A stretch of 64,000 nucleotides of DNA, from contig NMRA01000286.1 of the NCBI GenBank assembly GCA_002633005.1, positions 150,143 through 214,142 on the forward strand, given 5' to 3'. Source of the DNA: Phoronis australis (taxonomy: Eukaryota > Phoronida > Phoronidae). Made by a program: the position numbers and the translations under genes. Position 1 is the first letter of the stretch. Every line of letters starts with the position of its first letter. The notes under the pieces are model-generated. The model saw only the letters and a program-made list of their open reading frames with translations, made no database searches and was not told the DNA's origin. This document shows, one piece after another, positions 1-12,900 of the stretch.

Positions 1-838
1 TGTGTAGTATCTTGAAAGTTATATTAAACGTTGCTTCGGTATTATGAATATTACTTCGCGTCATCCAGTTTCACACAGCGGTGAGTGTTTTGATTCAACT
101 TTATGTTGCGTCTCATGGAATCAAGTCCGGAAATAAGGAAAGTTAACAGTTCTTGCTTTCTATACTTGCACTGTGGCCGAAGTGGTTTTATTTTCTACTT
201 TACCGCTTCACATTTATTTTATCTTACTTAGAACTTTGCCATTTTTGACCTGCTGGTCTAGCTGTAGAATTTAACTCAGCCTTATTATAGAAATTCCGTA
301 GAAGTTGATTTTTGACTTGATACCAAACTGCCACTAACTTGGTCATGTGATCTTGCTTTTTAGGAAAATTTAACAAAAAAGAAATTTGCATTCAAAGCAA
401 AACTACATGATCAATAACATGACCAAATTTCGTATGATAATGTTCAAGATAAAATCTCAGATGATGTTATAGTTTTCTAAATCATCGTTTCATTTTCGTT
501 TTATGCAACTTTAATTTTTTTTTACAAAAATCCTGTAAGCCTTGTTTTTGATAGCCCTAGTGCAAAAGTGGAACATTTTAAAAACAATTCCTAGCAGGCT
601 TTTGAGAACAGTGTATAAAGCATAGTATCTGAAATTTTCATTTGAATCCGATCAGGTATAATGTTCCCAAGTTGGCTAAAATTGAACATTTTTCTAAGGT
701 CCTTCATATTAACCTTAATAGGAAGTTGAATTAAAATTCTCAACCCTCACAAATATTGATGCATTATGTGCTGTGAACTTATATTGTTTGATAAGATTTT
801 GTTTTCATTTTGACTGTAATAGTTATTCTTTTTTCTAG
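1..838 (+). other. DPY19L3 intron (3' part)
   Basis: No coding exon is seen. About 300-760 resembles 52,840-53,240 in the same orientation, and about 60-280 resembles 31,560-31,780, so most of this intron is repeat-derived. Confidence 0.6.
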
Positions 839-960
839 GTCTTTATGAGTTAACACATGACAACATTACAGAACACCCAAGCACTATCAACATCCTGGAG
901 CGTTTCAACATTTACCAAGAGGTGGTGCTAGGGGTCATCTATAGATATTTTAACATTCAG
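839..960 (+). CDS. DPY19L3: DPY19L3 exon, first in window
   Basis: The acceptor is TTTTTTCTAG before 839 and the donor is CAG|GTGAGC after 960. The exon begins with 2 nt of a split codon and then encodes 40 residues, LYELTHDNITEHPS... to ...IYRYFNIQ. This is the lumenal stretch that precedes an early membrane helix in the family. Confidence 0.9.
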
Positions 961-3900
961 GTGAGCTTTAACCTTCAAAATGTCTGTTGGTAATCCGCCC
1001 TGGATGGGAAAACACTGTTAAGCAGGAAGACAACCAGTTTTATTGTCATTTTTGGTTTAATTATGATTTTCTGGTTATTCTAGATCAATTGTCAAGGTCA
1101 TTAAATTACCGAATCATTCCCGGCCAGCTTCGTTTTTCCAAGTGGAGTCAGCGACCACTAAAACACAAATCGTGTTCATGGTGAAACTGTGCTGGTTGCT
1201 GGTCTTGGAGGTGGCTGTGACTATTTAAACACACAGGTGATACCAACTTTGTGGCCTTGAGTTACTATAATAGCTGCAGCTTGCGACACTCCTAATAGGT
1301 GGCGATGGAACACAGAGGGGTAGTAACGACGACATGGTACCCTTCTTCAGAACATATTTAGTAGGTGCATTTGTGATCTCTGGGTATGCATCCCTTTCGC
1401 AATCCGATGGTAAGAATTGTTTGCTCGACTCATGATAGTTTTGCACTGTTTTAGCCGCAGTGGCTTGAATAGGAAACATTGTATTCTTGAGTGGAACAAG
1501 TCAACTCAACAGATTTTGTTTACCAATGGAAATCAGTGAAACAGAACTCCTCTGTTTAAGGTAAGAGTTGGATATAATATGGCTGCAATTTGAGAAATGG
1601 TGTTCTCCACAGGCATCACACCAGACCTCAAAATGTGAGAATGTTATATCCAACTATTTCTTATGATGATTGCATCTTGGTACTCAACTTCCAAGCATAC
1701 TGAATAAGACTCAGAGAAAGAAAAATAGTCCGAGGTGCATATAAACAAAGCTGTTGGAGAAGAATAATTTGGGTTGCAAACACATGCATAATTAATTAGA
1801 ACCTGGGTAAAATTCATTTAATGATTTATCTAGGTTAACTAAAAAATTGTAATTAACCAATATTGACACTAAAATGGTTGTCTTCCCTTTTGGTGAATAG
1901 ATCTGGTTTCCCATGCATTATTCTATCAGAATCATTTCTTCAGCTGGAGGTCCAAGGAGTGACTGAGCATAAATCTTATATTGAAGGGAGATCAGTCTTG
2001 AAGTACAAGACTAGAACAATATAGGGTTCTATAGCTCAGACTAGAACCAGAGAGGGCTCTACAATGGCGGATTAAGAGGGGGGCCAAGGGGACCATGACC
2101 ACCCCTAAATTCTTCCAGATTCCATTGGGCAGTTCCGGGGTGCAAATGTCTGATGGGCAAAATCCTGGCTAATACTCTGCCCTGCCCCCCCCCCTCCTAT
2201 TCACTCAAAATCTTGGATCCGCCCTTGCTATAGCTCAGACTAGAACAAGATAGGGTTCTATAACTAAGACTAGAACAAGAGAGGGTTCTATAGCTAAGAC
2301 TAGAACAAGAGATGGTTCTATAGCTCATACTAGAGCAAGATAGGGTTCTATGGCTCATAGAATATGCCATGAAACTAATGTGTTCCTCCAATGTGTTTCC
2401 AGACAGAGCCGATCTATTTCTACATCCGCACTGTATTTAACCTTCAAGGTGTGCTGGTTGGCGCCGTCTATGTGCTAACATGGATGTTATCTGGAAGCTG
2501 GCTGAGTGGTTCCCTGGCGGTGCTCTTTTATCTTGTCAACAGGTAGCCACGGGGATAGCATTTGTTACAGCATGTCACATACACTCAGTTCTCTCACGAT
2601 GTCATCAGTAATACACGTTAAAGTCTGGCCATTTGAGTGTTAATCGTTGAGTGTTAGTCGTTGAGGGCTAGTAGGTTAGTACGTTGTATCTGCACTCACA
2701 GAAACAGGGTTATCAATAACTTAGTCAAACAAATGAATGCAGAATGTTATATGCAGTATACACAGTTACTACACACAAAATATATCAACACCGTTAGACT
2801 CTCAATCACTGGGTGACGGGCAAATGTGTAATAACAGAAGGTGTGGAAAATCAATGGTATACAAGCAAGCTATCCAGACTCAACTACCAACTTGTGTTTG
2901 CCTCTAAAACTATCAGAATACAAAGTTTAATTGGTTTACCACAAAACCCTGGAGACTGACAAACTGGTGCCAACGGGTGCTTAGATAACACTAAATGTGT
3001 ATTCTGCTTTGGTGCTACTTAGCAATATGTGATGACAAATATTTTTAAAGTCTGCCATGTTTTGTCCTAAGTTGGTGAGATTTACCTCATTCTTGAATCT
3101 GTACTTGCAGGTTTTTGCAGTTTTCAGGGCTTGTAATTTTCCTTTTTTTGGTTTCGATTTCCTCCTATTTGATTTCAAGTTCTCTCTTTTTGTCTTTTTT
3201 CCTTATTTTGACTTTATTCATACTGCAACACACACAAGCCCATTTATTTGTGGAATTAATATTACCTGGAAAAAATTTTCTTCTTTTTGTCATTGGTCTG
3301 GAATTTTTATCAGAAATCAGTTTTGATAACACTGAGTCTATAAAACTGTTGTCTTCATTTTTCACAATGCAAAAACTTACCAGAAAAACATGTCACAATA
3401 GAAATGTCACTGTGATAACATTTTATTTGGACTTCCCTTGCAGTTATGAGCCAAAACGCTGGCACTTTTTTGTGCGCCTGCATATTTTAATGTGGGTGCA
3501 TGTTGCCGTGATCTCTGTCTGGGTGTCCGGAATCTGCAGCTGTATCTCCTAAGCCCCTCACAGGATCTTGATGAGATTTGGCAGATACATTCCTTTCACA
3601 CTGACAACAGATGACGACAAATTTCAAACGAGTCCAACTTCCGGTGTGCCCCCTAGTGGCAATTTTAGTTTTTTCACTTTTACCTCTGTATGGATTTTTA
3701 TGAAACTTGTCACATAGGCACTTATTAAAGATGACGCTATCCATTTTCGGATGGACTCAAGATATTTTCTGCCACTTAGTGGTCATTTTTACTGTTTTCA
3801 AGTTTGTTTTTTGGCGTCCACCCATCTGTCAACCAAAGGATGTTTTTAAAAATTGGCATTATATGTTCTACTGTGAAGAGGACAGCTGACAAATGCTGTG

Positions 3901-6900
3901 CCCCCTGGTGACAATTTCATTTTTTTCCATTTTCCTCTGTTTCTCTTAAGTTTCTTGACGGATTTTCATGAAATTTAACAAATAGCTTTCAATTAAAGAA
4001 AAAATGGCATGTTCCCGTTTTTGGATGGATTTGAAGTATTTTGCGCCACCTAGTAACCATTTATAGGATACAAATAAACACCTCTTGATGCACACTGTTT
4101 GCAGTGCATTTGTGGGTGCATTTCAAGGCTACACATTGCTCTTGTCTAACAACAAAAGCGTGTTACTTATTGTTCTTAGTGGTGTTCTTTTATCATTGCA
4201 GGATGGACGTCACTCGAGCTGACTATAGTATTCCATTAAGAGAAAACTGGTCCCTGCCTTTTTTGTGGCTGCAACAGATTTGTCTCACCTACTATTTTAG
4301 AAGCACAGTGTCAGTAAAACATGTAAGTAAGGTGCTTAGGCTTTAAATGGCAATTTCTCAATTTTTTACTGCTAAGACATGGTTAATTTTGAGTCCACAC
4401 ATACGAAAGACTAGTTCTACACTTGTAGGGTAATGTTTAATGACAACTGAATGACCTTTTACACAAAGCAACTGTTAAAATGTTATTAGCACCAACTGGA
4501 TACTTTGGTCTGGTGTACAAGCTGAAATGTAATCGGCCGTAATCTTTCTTACAAAAGTGCTAACGCATCACACGATTCAGTTGACTATTTAGCTAAGAAA
4601 TGCTTAATTGTCATCAAGGTCGGGTATGCCATGAATGGTTCAGTTTTGAAGATAGTAATAAAACAGACCGATCGAATTTTACTAGTAAAACAATTATTAC
4701 TCAGTCTGATAGAACAATTAAAATCAATGTAATTCTATTCAAGGTTTTGAGGCACCAAACTTGATTTAATTGAAACTTGACTCAAAAATCCACCAATCAC
4801 ATGTTTCACTTTCACATTTCTTGGTATTTAGCATTTCTGGAAAATTATTAAAAATGGTTGTTTCAGTTTATTTTTCCTAAGTTAATGAACTCGACAATGT
4901 ATCCAATTAAAGCAATGTTTCCGAGTCTGAGCTGGCTGCCTGATGTTGTGGAAAGCAAGAGGCGTCATATACACAAAGGATTTTGAGATCATAGTGGCCA
5001 TCCCGAGCAACACTTCATTTTCGCAGCATATTAAACAGCCTGAAGTTCACTGTATCAAAGTTACGAGTAAACAGATACCGTCCATCCAAAATCAGCATCA
5101 AGCTTACGAAGCTGACGACTGATTACCTGTGACCGTTTCTGCTGGATTTTGTGTTAAAAGGCTTGTTTCCTAAAAATCTCAGCGATGCACACACATTGAG
5201 TTACTATTTACTACAAGGTATATTGTGTGTCATTTGATATTGATTATTTCCCCTTGACGTTTCAGTATGGCTGTATAGCGGCCATCTTCCTCTGTACATT
5301 CCTCTTCAACATCACTTGGCAGTTTACGCAGTTCACCCTACTTCTCCAATCTATGGCTACATTTGGAGCCTGGGCACTCATGTTTATTTCTACCAAAAAG
5401 GTGTGTTATATTTATTAATCTTAATAACATTATTTACGCAAAATTGTTTAAAGACACGACAAAGCTGTCTGTTTTCAACTCTAATGCACCCTTTCTAAAA
5501 CTCACGGCATATTTGTCGATCCCAAAAGAGAAACAATAGGCATTTCTTCTTTAAGGTTAATTTGATTGTCAAAGTTGGTTTTACTGATGAGACTGTAACA
5601 TCTCTCCACAAGCTCATCTTGTGGCTTAGTTTACTTTGGACAAGCTTTCATCTGTGTTCACATATGAACTGTTTGTTATGTGATCTACTGTTGCTCTTTT
5701 GAGGATCAGCAAATATACGGTCAGTTGGAGAGGCTTGTATCGAAGTTGTAAATAACCTCCACTAGTGTTTCTTCAACCAATTTTGTTGCTGTTGAATTGT
5801 TCTAACTTTTTTTATTAGTTTGTTAACTGTAACATAGATGGCGTAGTCTGTTCAGTTTGGTTGCGTGTCCTGCCCAAAGTCTGAGTAGGTAATGCGAAAA
5901 GAAAATCTTGACTTTAACTGACGTCCCTTGCACAGGCTGCACTTGGGGCCAATAATTTGCCAAAACAGTATCAAAATATGTGTATTTAATTAATAAATTA
6001 GCAATTTGTCTATCGTTACTGAAATCTACTGGCACGATGGCGTTGCAGTAACCAACGCATGTAAATCACTGGTACAAAAAGGTACAAAGTTGTTTTGTCA
6101 AAAATTAAACTTTTTGATATTTTGACTTACAAAACATGGTGCATTTTGATTCAAGATGACGCTTCAATGTCATTGGTCAGTGGTGACTACCGTTGCAGGT
6201 GGTAGTGATGTACATATGCATCTTCATCTCTCTACTATGCGTGTGTGCTCTGCAGTTCTTTCACAAGATGATCCTCGGTTCTCTCGTCGTTGCCTTCATT
6301 CCTGCTGCCTTCATAGTCATGGCTGTTTCGGTCAGTATTTCTTTGCAACCCGTTTCATCAAAAGTATTAATTACCTAGTCAGAGATTTTGTTAAGTGTCT
6401 GCCATCGGACTGTGTCTGATTTACTTTCACAATATCTGATTGATTTTAGTTAAGTCCACGCATTTGCCCGATTTAGTTCTGGGAATGTCAATGGCACTTT
6501 TATTTCTACTGCAGTAACTGTCCTCTCCTTAGATGGGTGTATACACCACTTCACGGCGCCGCAGACTCTGGGTTTTTTGTGAAAATTTGAACTCCAAGTT
6601 ATGGAATCCAGTATAAACTCCTTCAATGGGGAATTTTGTTTGGCTGATTTTCAAAATGTCCTGACACTTAGGGAAAAAAGGTCCAGGACCTAGAAAAAAT
6701 AGCAAAATCTCTGCCCAGTATTGCATTGTCATTATATACCTTAACTGATGGAGGACTTTTGATAATGCAAAATATCTTTTCTTCAATTTGTAGATTATGT
6801 CTGTAATAGCGAACTTTTCAGGTTATTTTTTTACTGTAGACTTCGTACTGATTGGAAGTTGGAAACAGCAATTCCTTTTGTTTGAAATTGATCAGTTGAT

Positions 6901-9900
6901 TTATTACATCCTTTTCTTTCAGGACAAACTACAGCTGAAGCAACAGAAATCTGGTGTAGTTAAATCACTCGCCGTGGTCTTCACAGAATCTGTCTCAGTT
7001 CTCACCCTCATGATTGTTATTAGCACCCTGATTAAGGTAATAAAAATCGATGTGGAAAAAACAGTAGATTAAATAAGTCCAGTGAATTGTTGTGGTGCCT
7101 AAACTCAATATGCTTTGAGCAATATTCTCTTGCTTTTAAATGGAACTAGCAAGCTAATTCATAATCTCTGTGATTCCTTGGCCAAACTAGTTGAATATGA
7201 AGTAGGTTGAAAATTGCCAAATGTTTCTAATAACGAAGTTTGTGGCGAAAATGATCCGCCGCCAAATCAGAGAACAGTGTCCAGTGAGTATCGTGACGTG
7301 GTGCTGGGGAATAACACTGCATGATGTGGGCTATGTGAGCTCCTGAGGTACGTTATTAGTGCAAAGGTACCCTGTTTGCAGAATTTTTTATTTCACATTT
7401 ACAAGTTGTCAATGAATACAACTGCACTTTGTTTAGAGAAGATGATGTTCAAATAGCATAGATTGCCGTTTAGTTCCTGCTATACATTAGCATACTTAGT
7501 AGCTTGGAAATACGTCTTTAACCTTTAGCTAGGTATTCAAAGCTGATACAAACCCTGCCTTCTGTCAAAAAAACCTTAACAGTAATTTCGATTTAGACTT
7601 CTTACCTCTCTCAAAAGTGCTTACTTAGAGTAGAAATGATTACTGGGTTTGTGAAGAATGGGCTCGACATGTCGAGTTGACCCTCCGGCTGAGCGCGGCC
7701 TTAAGAAAAGTTGAACTGCGACGTCTTTCCAAACCCAGAAATCACTTCTAACCTAAGTGAGGGATAATAAGTGGTCAGAAGGCTTGTTTACAGCTGCTTT
7801 AAAATTCTATGTTTTGTGCAATATTTAGTAATGACTGGCAAAATATTCAACTAAGGACTGAGTGAAAATGATGAGAAGATGGTACAGTTTTTATGGTATT
7901 TTGTATTTTGGAGAGGAATCTTCCTCTTGAAGCGTATGTTCAATAATTGTCTTGTGTCTTGTATTTCTAGGAAAATTTAAGTTGGAATTCGACCTTTAAT
8001 ATCGCAATGAAATGTGATTTTTGCAAAAGTGTGACTTATTTCCAGTCAAAATTACCTTGAATTACTCAACTGCATTCAAGCTGCAAAAAGATTGTAAATC
8101 AAATTTATTCTGTCTCGGATTAAACTTAAATTTCTTTCAAGTTCCTGACAAGTTTTGATTAGTTGTTTAATAAAAACCCAGCATGCTGCCAAAGAGTTTC
8201 TTTTTGCAGCCAAAATTTGCCCAGTCGCGCTCTATAAGTTTTATCCAACAGTAACCATTTTGTTGTAATTTTCACCTTACTGTACCTTTTTAACATGCTT
8301 TCCGTGTAGTCCAGTTCTTTCGTTTAAAAATTTCTCTAATTAGCAAATACTTACCTTATCCGAATAAATAGCATCAGGCGTGTGATGGAAAGTCTGATTC
8401 TCTCTCAACAGGCTGTAATTCAGTTGGATGCTGACGAGCATATCTTCAAGTTTGTTCTCAACAAACTGGGACTAGGCACGTATTCGCTTGACTTTGATGT
8501 CCGACTATATATGTGTAATGGAGCGTTCGAGGCCCTACCCTGGGACACGTTCGGCAGGCTGACGTCAAATTACATGTTTCCCTGCTATGCCATTTCTCAC
8601 GCGATACTGCTGTTAGCAGTTGTGTGGGGTTTTGTACAAAGGACAAGGTACAGTGTCTGAAATGCATTCTGTAGCCCTGCAGTTGTGATGAGAAATCTTC
8701 ATATTCAGTGAACAGTGAATTCTGATTCAGCATCCCAACCTCGCCGACCAATCACTGTAGTGGCCACAATTTTGCTAGGCTATGTGTGTAACACTTCGGT
8801 TTCACTCCCATGGTCTTGAGTAATTTTGCAAGTTGTTTACTTCACGGAATTTGTGTACCTCCGACAGAATTGTAGTCATAACAATGCCACTTTGTCTCAC
8901 GTACCATGAGTCATCACAAAGTTAATTCAGTTGTTGTATGTAATTTTATTGTTATGATCACATACTTTTCGTGCTAGGAACTTGGTGTACAGTACGCACC
9001 CTTGGTAGTCAAGGCCGCTGGGTCAACTATTACATAAACAACATGAAAGTCCTAGCTCCAAGACAACCAGACTTTACTTGAGACAACTTGAAAATCAACC
9101 AGTTGTGCATCGTGCTTTTAGTAAACTTCCAAGTATCACGTGATGTGATTGGTCAATATTTGAGTTGAGTTATGATTAAAGATTGGGGTGTGGTTTCGGG
9201 GGCATGGTCGTGGTAAAAATTTAATTTCATTTATCCAGTGTATTCTTCACTCCAAAAGTTTCTGCCAGTGGTCAGGAGTAATATTTCTTTACCAACCACA
9301 AACAGCTCAACTTCAGTGTAAACACTTTCTTACAATCAGATAAGTGACCTTTATAAAATTTTCTTACGAGTTAACAGAGTTGTAGGTCAGTAATTGATCA
9401 AAGAGGTACATTACCTGTGACTTGATTTAATTAAACTATTATGGGAAATTCTGTCAAATATCAATGCTTAGTTTGTTAGCATCAAACACATGATTGTATT
9501 TAATTGTAAAACGCTCGTTTTGATTTGATGATCTGTGTAATATCTTGTTTGATAATTGTTTCTTGTTTTTCTGACAGGGTTAGCCCATCGGCCAATTGTC
9601 CTCTGTTTTCTGACTGTCCAGAGTGGACGTTCCATATCATCCAGTGTGTATTCTTCGGAGCGCTTGCCATGTCCACTCAAAGAATGAGGTACTTCTGGAT
9701 ACCCTACATGTGTATCCTCGCCAGTGCCGCCATATCTCACCGTGCATTCTGGGATGTGTTATGGGACAAACTGGCGGGTGGAAGGGACCTTGTTCGTAAA
9801 CTAGGGGTATGTAAAATCTGTATAGCATAATAGCTTTTATCCTATATATGTTTGAATATGGGTCTCATTGGGACATTTCGAGATGAAATGAATTCTCTAT

Positions 9901-12900
9901 AGGATATAGCAATAGTATTCCTGTGTGTGTGGGATAATATTCCTATGTGTGTGGGATAACCTATATTTATTCCATTATTGTCTTCTACATATTACAAGGG
10001 GAATGAACAATGTTTTCAACTGGCCTGTTAAGTGACATATGAATGAAATATTATAGTCAACATCAACCCACGACAACCAAATTTTATTCACTACAAAACT
10101 ACTGGAAAGTTGATGAATCAAGTGACAGGCCTCGAGTAGACGTTCAGTTTCCATGCCTGTTGTGATATGTCATTGTAAACTACTGGAAAGTTGACGAATC
10201 AAGTGACAGGCCTCAAGCAGACGTTCAGTTTCCATGCCTGTTGTGATATGTCATTGTTAATGTCGAGTTACGGATAGAGTTTGGTGGTCTCAAGCCCCGG
10301 TTAGCTCTTCAACTCTGTAGTATCAATATAATAAGGGGAGGGGAAAATGAATACAAGATAAGTACGGTATGAAATGCACCTGTATTCTCCATCTGTATAA
10401 TACATATCAAATCAGAACCTGCCAAATCCTGCTATTCATTCCGACCTCCCTTTTATCCCATTTGCCCCTGCCTGTCTGTAGTCATCATAGATTTTTTACA
10501 CAGCTGCATATCGACACAAAAGTGATTTTACAATAATTTATACTGCTAGAGAGTGAAGGTGCATTTCATGCCTTGTTTGATCTTTATTTTAGTATCGTGT
10601 TCACACATGCATTGACTATATAATGACTTGCTGGTCAACTTCAGCTAACAGTTACTCGTTCTCCTGTTGGTGTTCCAGTCAGTAGCAGCACGCCACTTAG
10701 TTGCGGGTCTCTTGATTGCAGTCATAATTGGTCCAGTAAGTTGACATCTATAATTTTCCTAAAAACTCTAATTTTATGTGTGTAATAAAACTATAACTGT
10801 ATCATCTGGTCTTGATGAATGTTAAAAGGGATTTCATCACAAAGGCTCCATCATATGGATGTTATGATAATCAAACGAGGAAGTTTTCCGCGTGTAATGT
10901 TCTTTATTATATTCGTTTATAATGTGTCCACTAGTAAGTGCTTAGTAATACTATCATTAGAATAATAGAAACAAAAGTCATGTCAGTGTATGAACTTCTG
11001 ACACCATAACCTCTGGTTTCATAGTTTCAAATGAGTTCTGTCTGTTTGCTACCCTCGTAGGTTACTGATATATTTCCTTGAGGTTTTTATAAAAGCTGCT
11101 TTGAGCAAAGGTTCCAACTGTAGATGACTCACTGTTGCACTAACCCAGACCATGCAATTTAGTCCTTGAATGAACACTTCTAATGTGAGTAAAATGGATG
11201 CAGTTCTTTTTTCATGGCCGGTTTTTCTACATCTAAATAACTCAATTTTTAAGCTTGTGACACGATTAATATTAGACTTTGCCATTGTGATCTTGTGCAC
11301 CTTGGGAACATGTTTTCTAGTGTGTACATGCATCTGTTTAAAAATGTTGCTGGAGTTATCGTTTCCAATCAAAGGTGTTGAACATTTATTTAATCATGAG
11401 ATGTTGAAAATTGTAAAATTTCCATGCACTCAAGGTCTAAAAATTAAATGATAATACTGTGCCACCCGCCACTTGAATCAGTGATACATGTAATATAGGT
11501 CGCTGATTCACTGGTCGTAGAGACATTTCTCATGACATCTTTCTCTCATTCTTCACCAAGACACTTTTGATGTTTAGTGAGCTAGGAACAAGTTAGCGCA
11601 CCTGTTGTCAGGATATGAGTGAATAGCTCCAGTATGGAATGCTTGAATGACAGGTTTTTGTTGGATAATCACCCTAACATTGATAGGTCCTTACTCATGC
11701 TGTCTGTAGTAATATACAATGAAATTATGGAACTTAAAAATCAGGTAATGGTGATTCCGAATTTCTCATTATATACTGATGATTGTTTATTTTTGAATCA
11801 CAAAAAATGAAGAAGTAGTTTTATGTTGAGGTCACATTTAAAAGCTGCTGGTCACTTGTGTGTGTTGATAGTGGACAATGGGGTGCATTGAAAACTCAAT
11901 AACTGAGAAAGACCTCATCGCAATTTCTGCATGTTCATTGTATGCAATGGTTGTTAAACAAGAGAAAGTTGTATTGTGCCTTAATGAGTTTATGACTTAA
12001 ATTTTTGTTTTTCAAAGCTGGTGAGTAATGCCGAAGCAGAGCTGAGCAACTTGAGAGAATTCTATGATCCAGACACTGTAGAACTGATGGAGTGGATAAA
12101 GTAAGTCAGGTTACAGAACTTGACGAATGTTCTTGGGCAAAATATCATTTCCCTGTCTTGAACGTTAAGTTTTTTAACAGTGAAAGTAACTGGCATTGAC
12201 TGAGACTTATTTTCCTGTGAATTCCCTTTCATTCTGGACCATGAGGGAATGTCAGTTTAACTATGAATTTGGGTTCTGCCCAGCCATCATGACGTGGATT
12301 TCCAGGTCATTTTGTCTGAATATGTTTAATGTGAACTTTACACAGAATGGTAGGAAGTGATATATATATATATGACTTGTCAACCTTGAGCAAAACTGCT
12401 GTTGAAAAGTTTCTGTCATTGATCAAACAACACTTGGAAAATTATTTTTTAACGTTGAGATTTTGAAAGAAGTTGATTATAGCCATTATCTTTACTGTAA
12501 GCAGTTTTGAAATGGGTGACGGAAGAGTTCTCTTATAAACTATTCTTATGAATTTTCCAACTCCAAATGTCACAGTTATAATGAAATGTTTACATTTAGT
12601 TCATGATTTTTCAATCTCAAATTAGGTATATAGTAAAAGTTATGCCTATAACAAAAGGCCGTGACCCACCCATCATCATGACGACAAGCTCTCATTGAGA
12701 ATCACCTTCACAGTCAAGTTTATAGTTCAAATTAAAACTTGTTGACATAGCAGTGTAGTAAGCTTTTTAAAAAGGGACAAATTTTTGGACAATTTTTTGT
12801 TGAAAATTGAAGAAACTTAATCAGATATTAGGCTAAAAGCATACTAATTGGTTCTGGCTTGTGGTTTTTTGAAAATCGAGTCATTGGTGTAATATTTTTT

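Noticed and set aside
3115-3552. A 145-codon open frame with hydrophobic N-terminus on the plus strand
   Set aside because: It spans two repeat families (3,128-3,330 and the start of 3,472-4,145) inside a DPY19L3 intron. Its residues reflect T-rich DNA and it has no recognisable domain.
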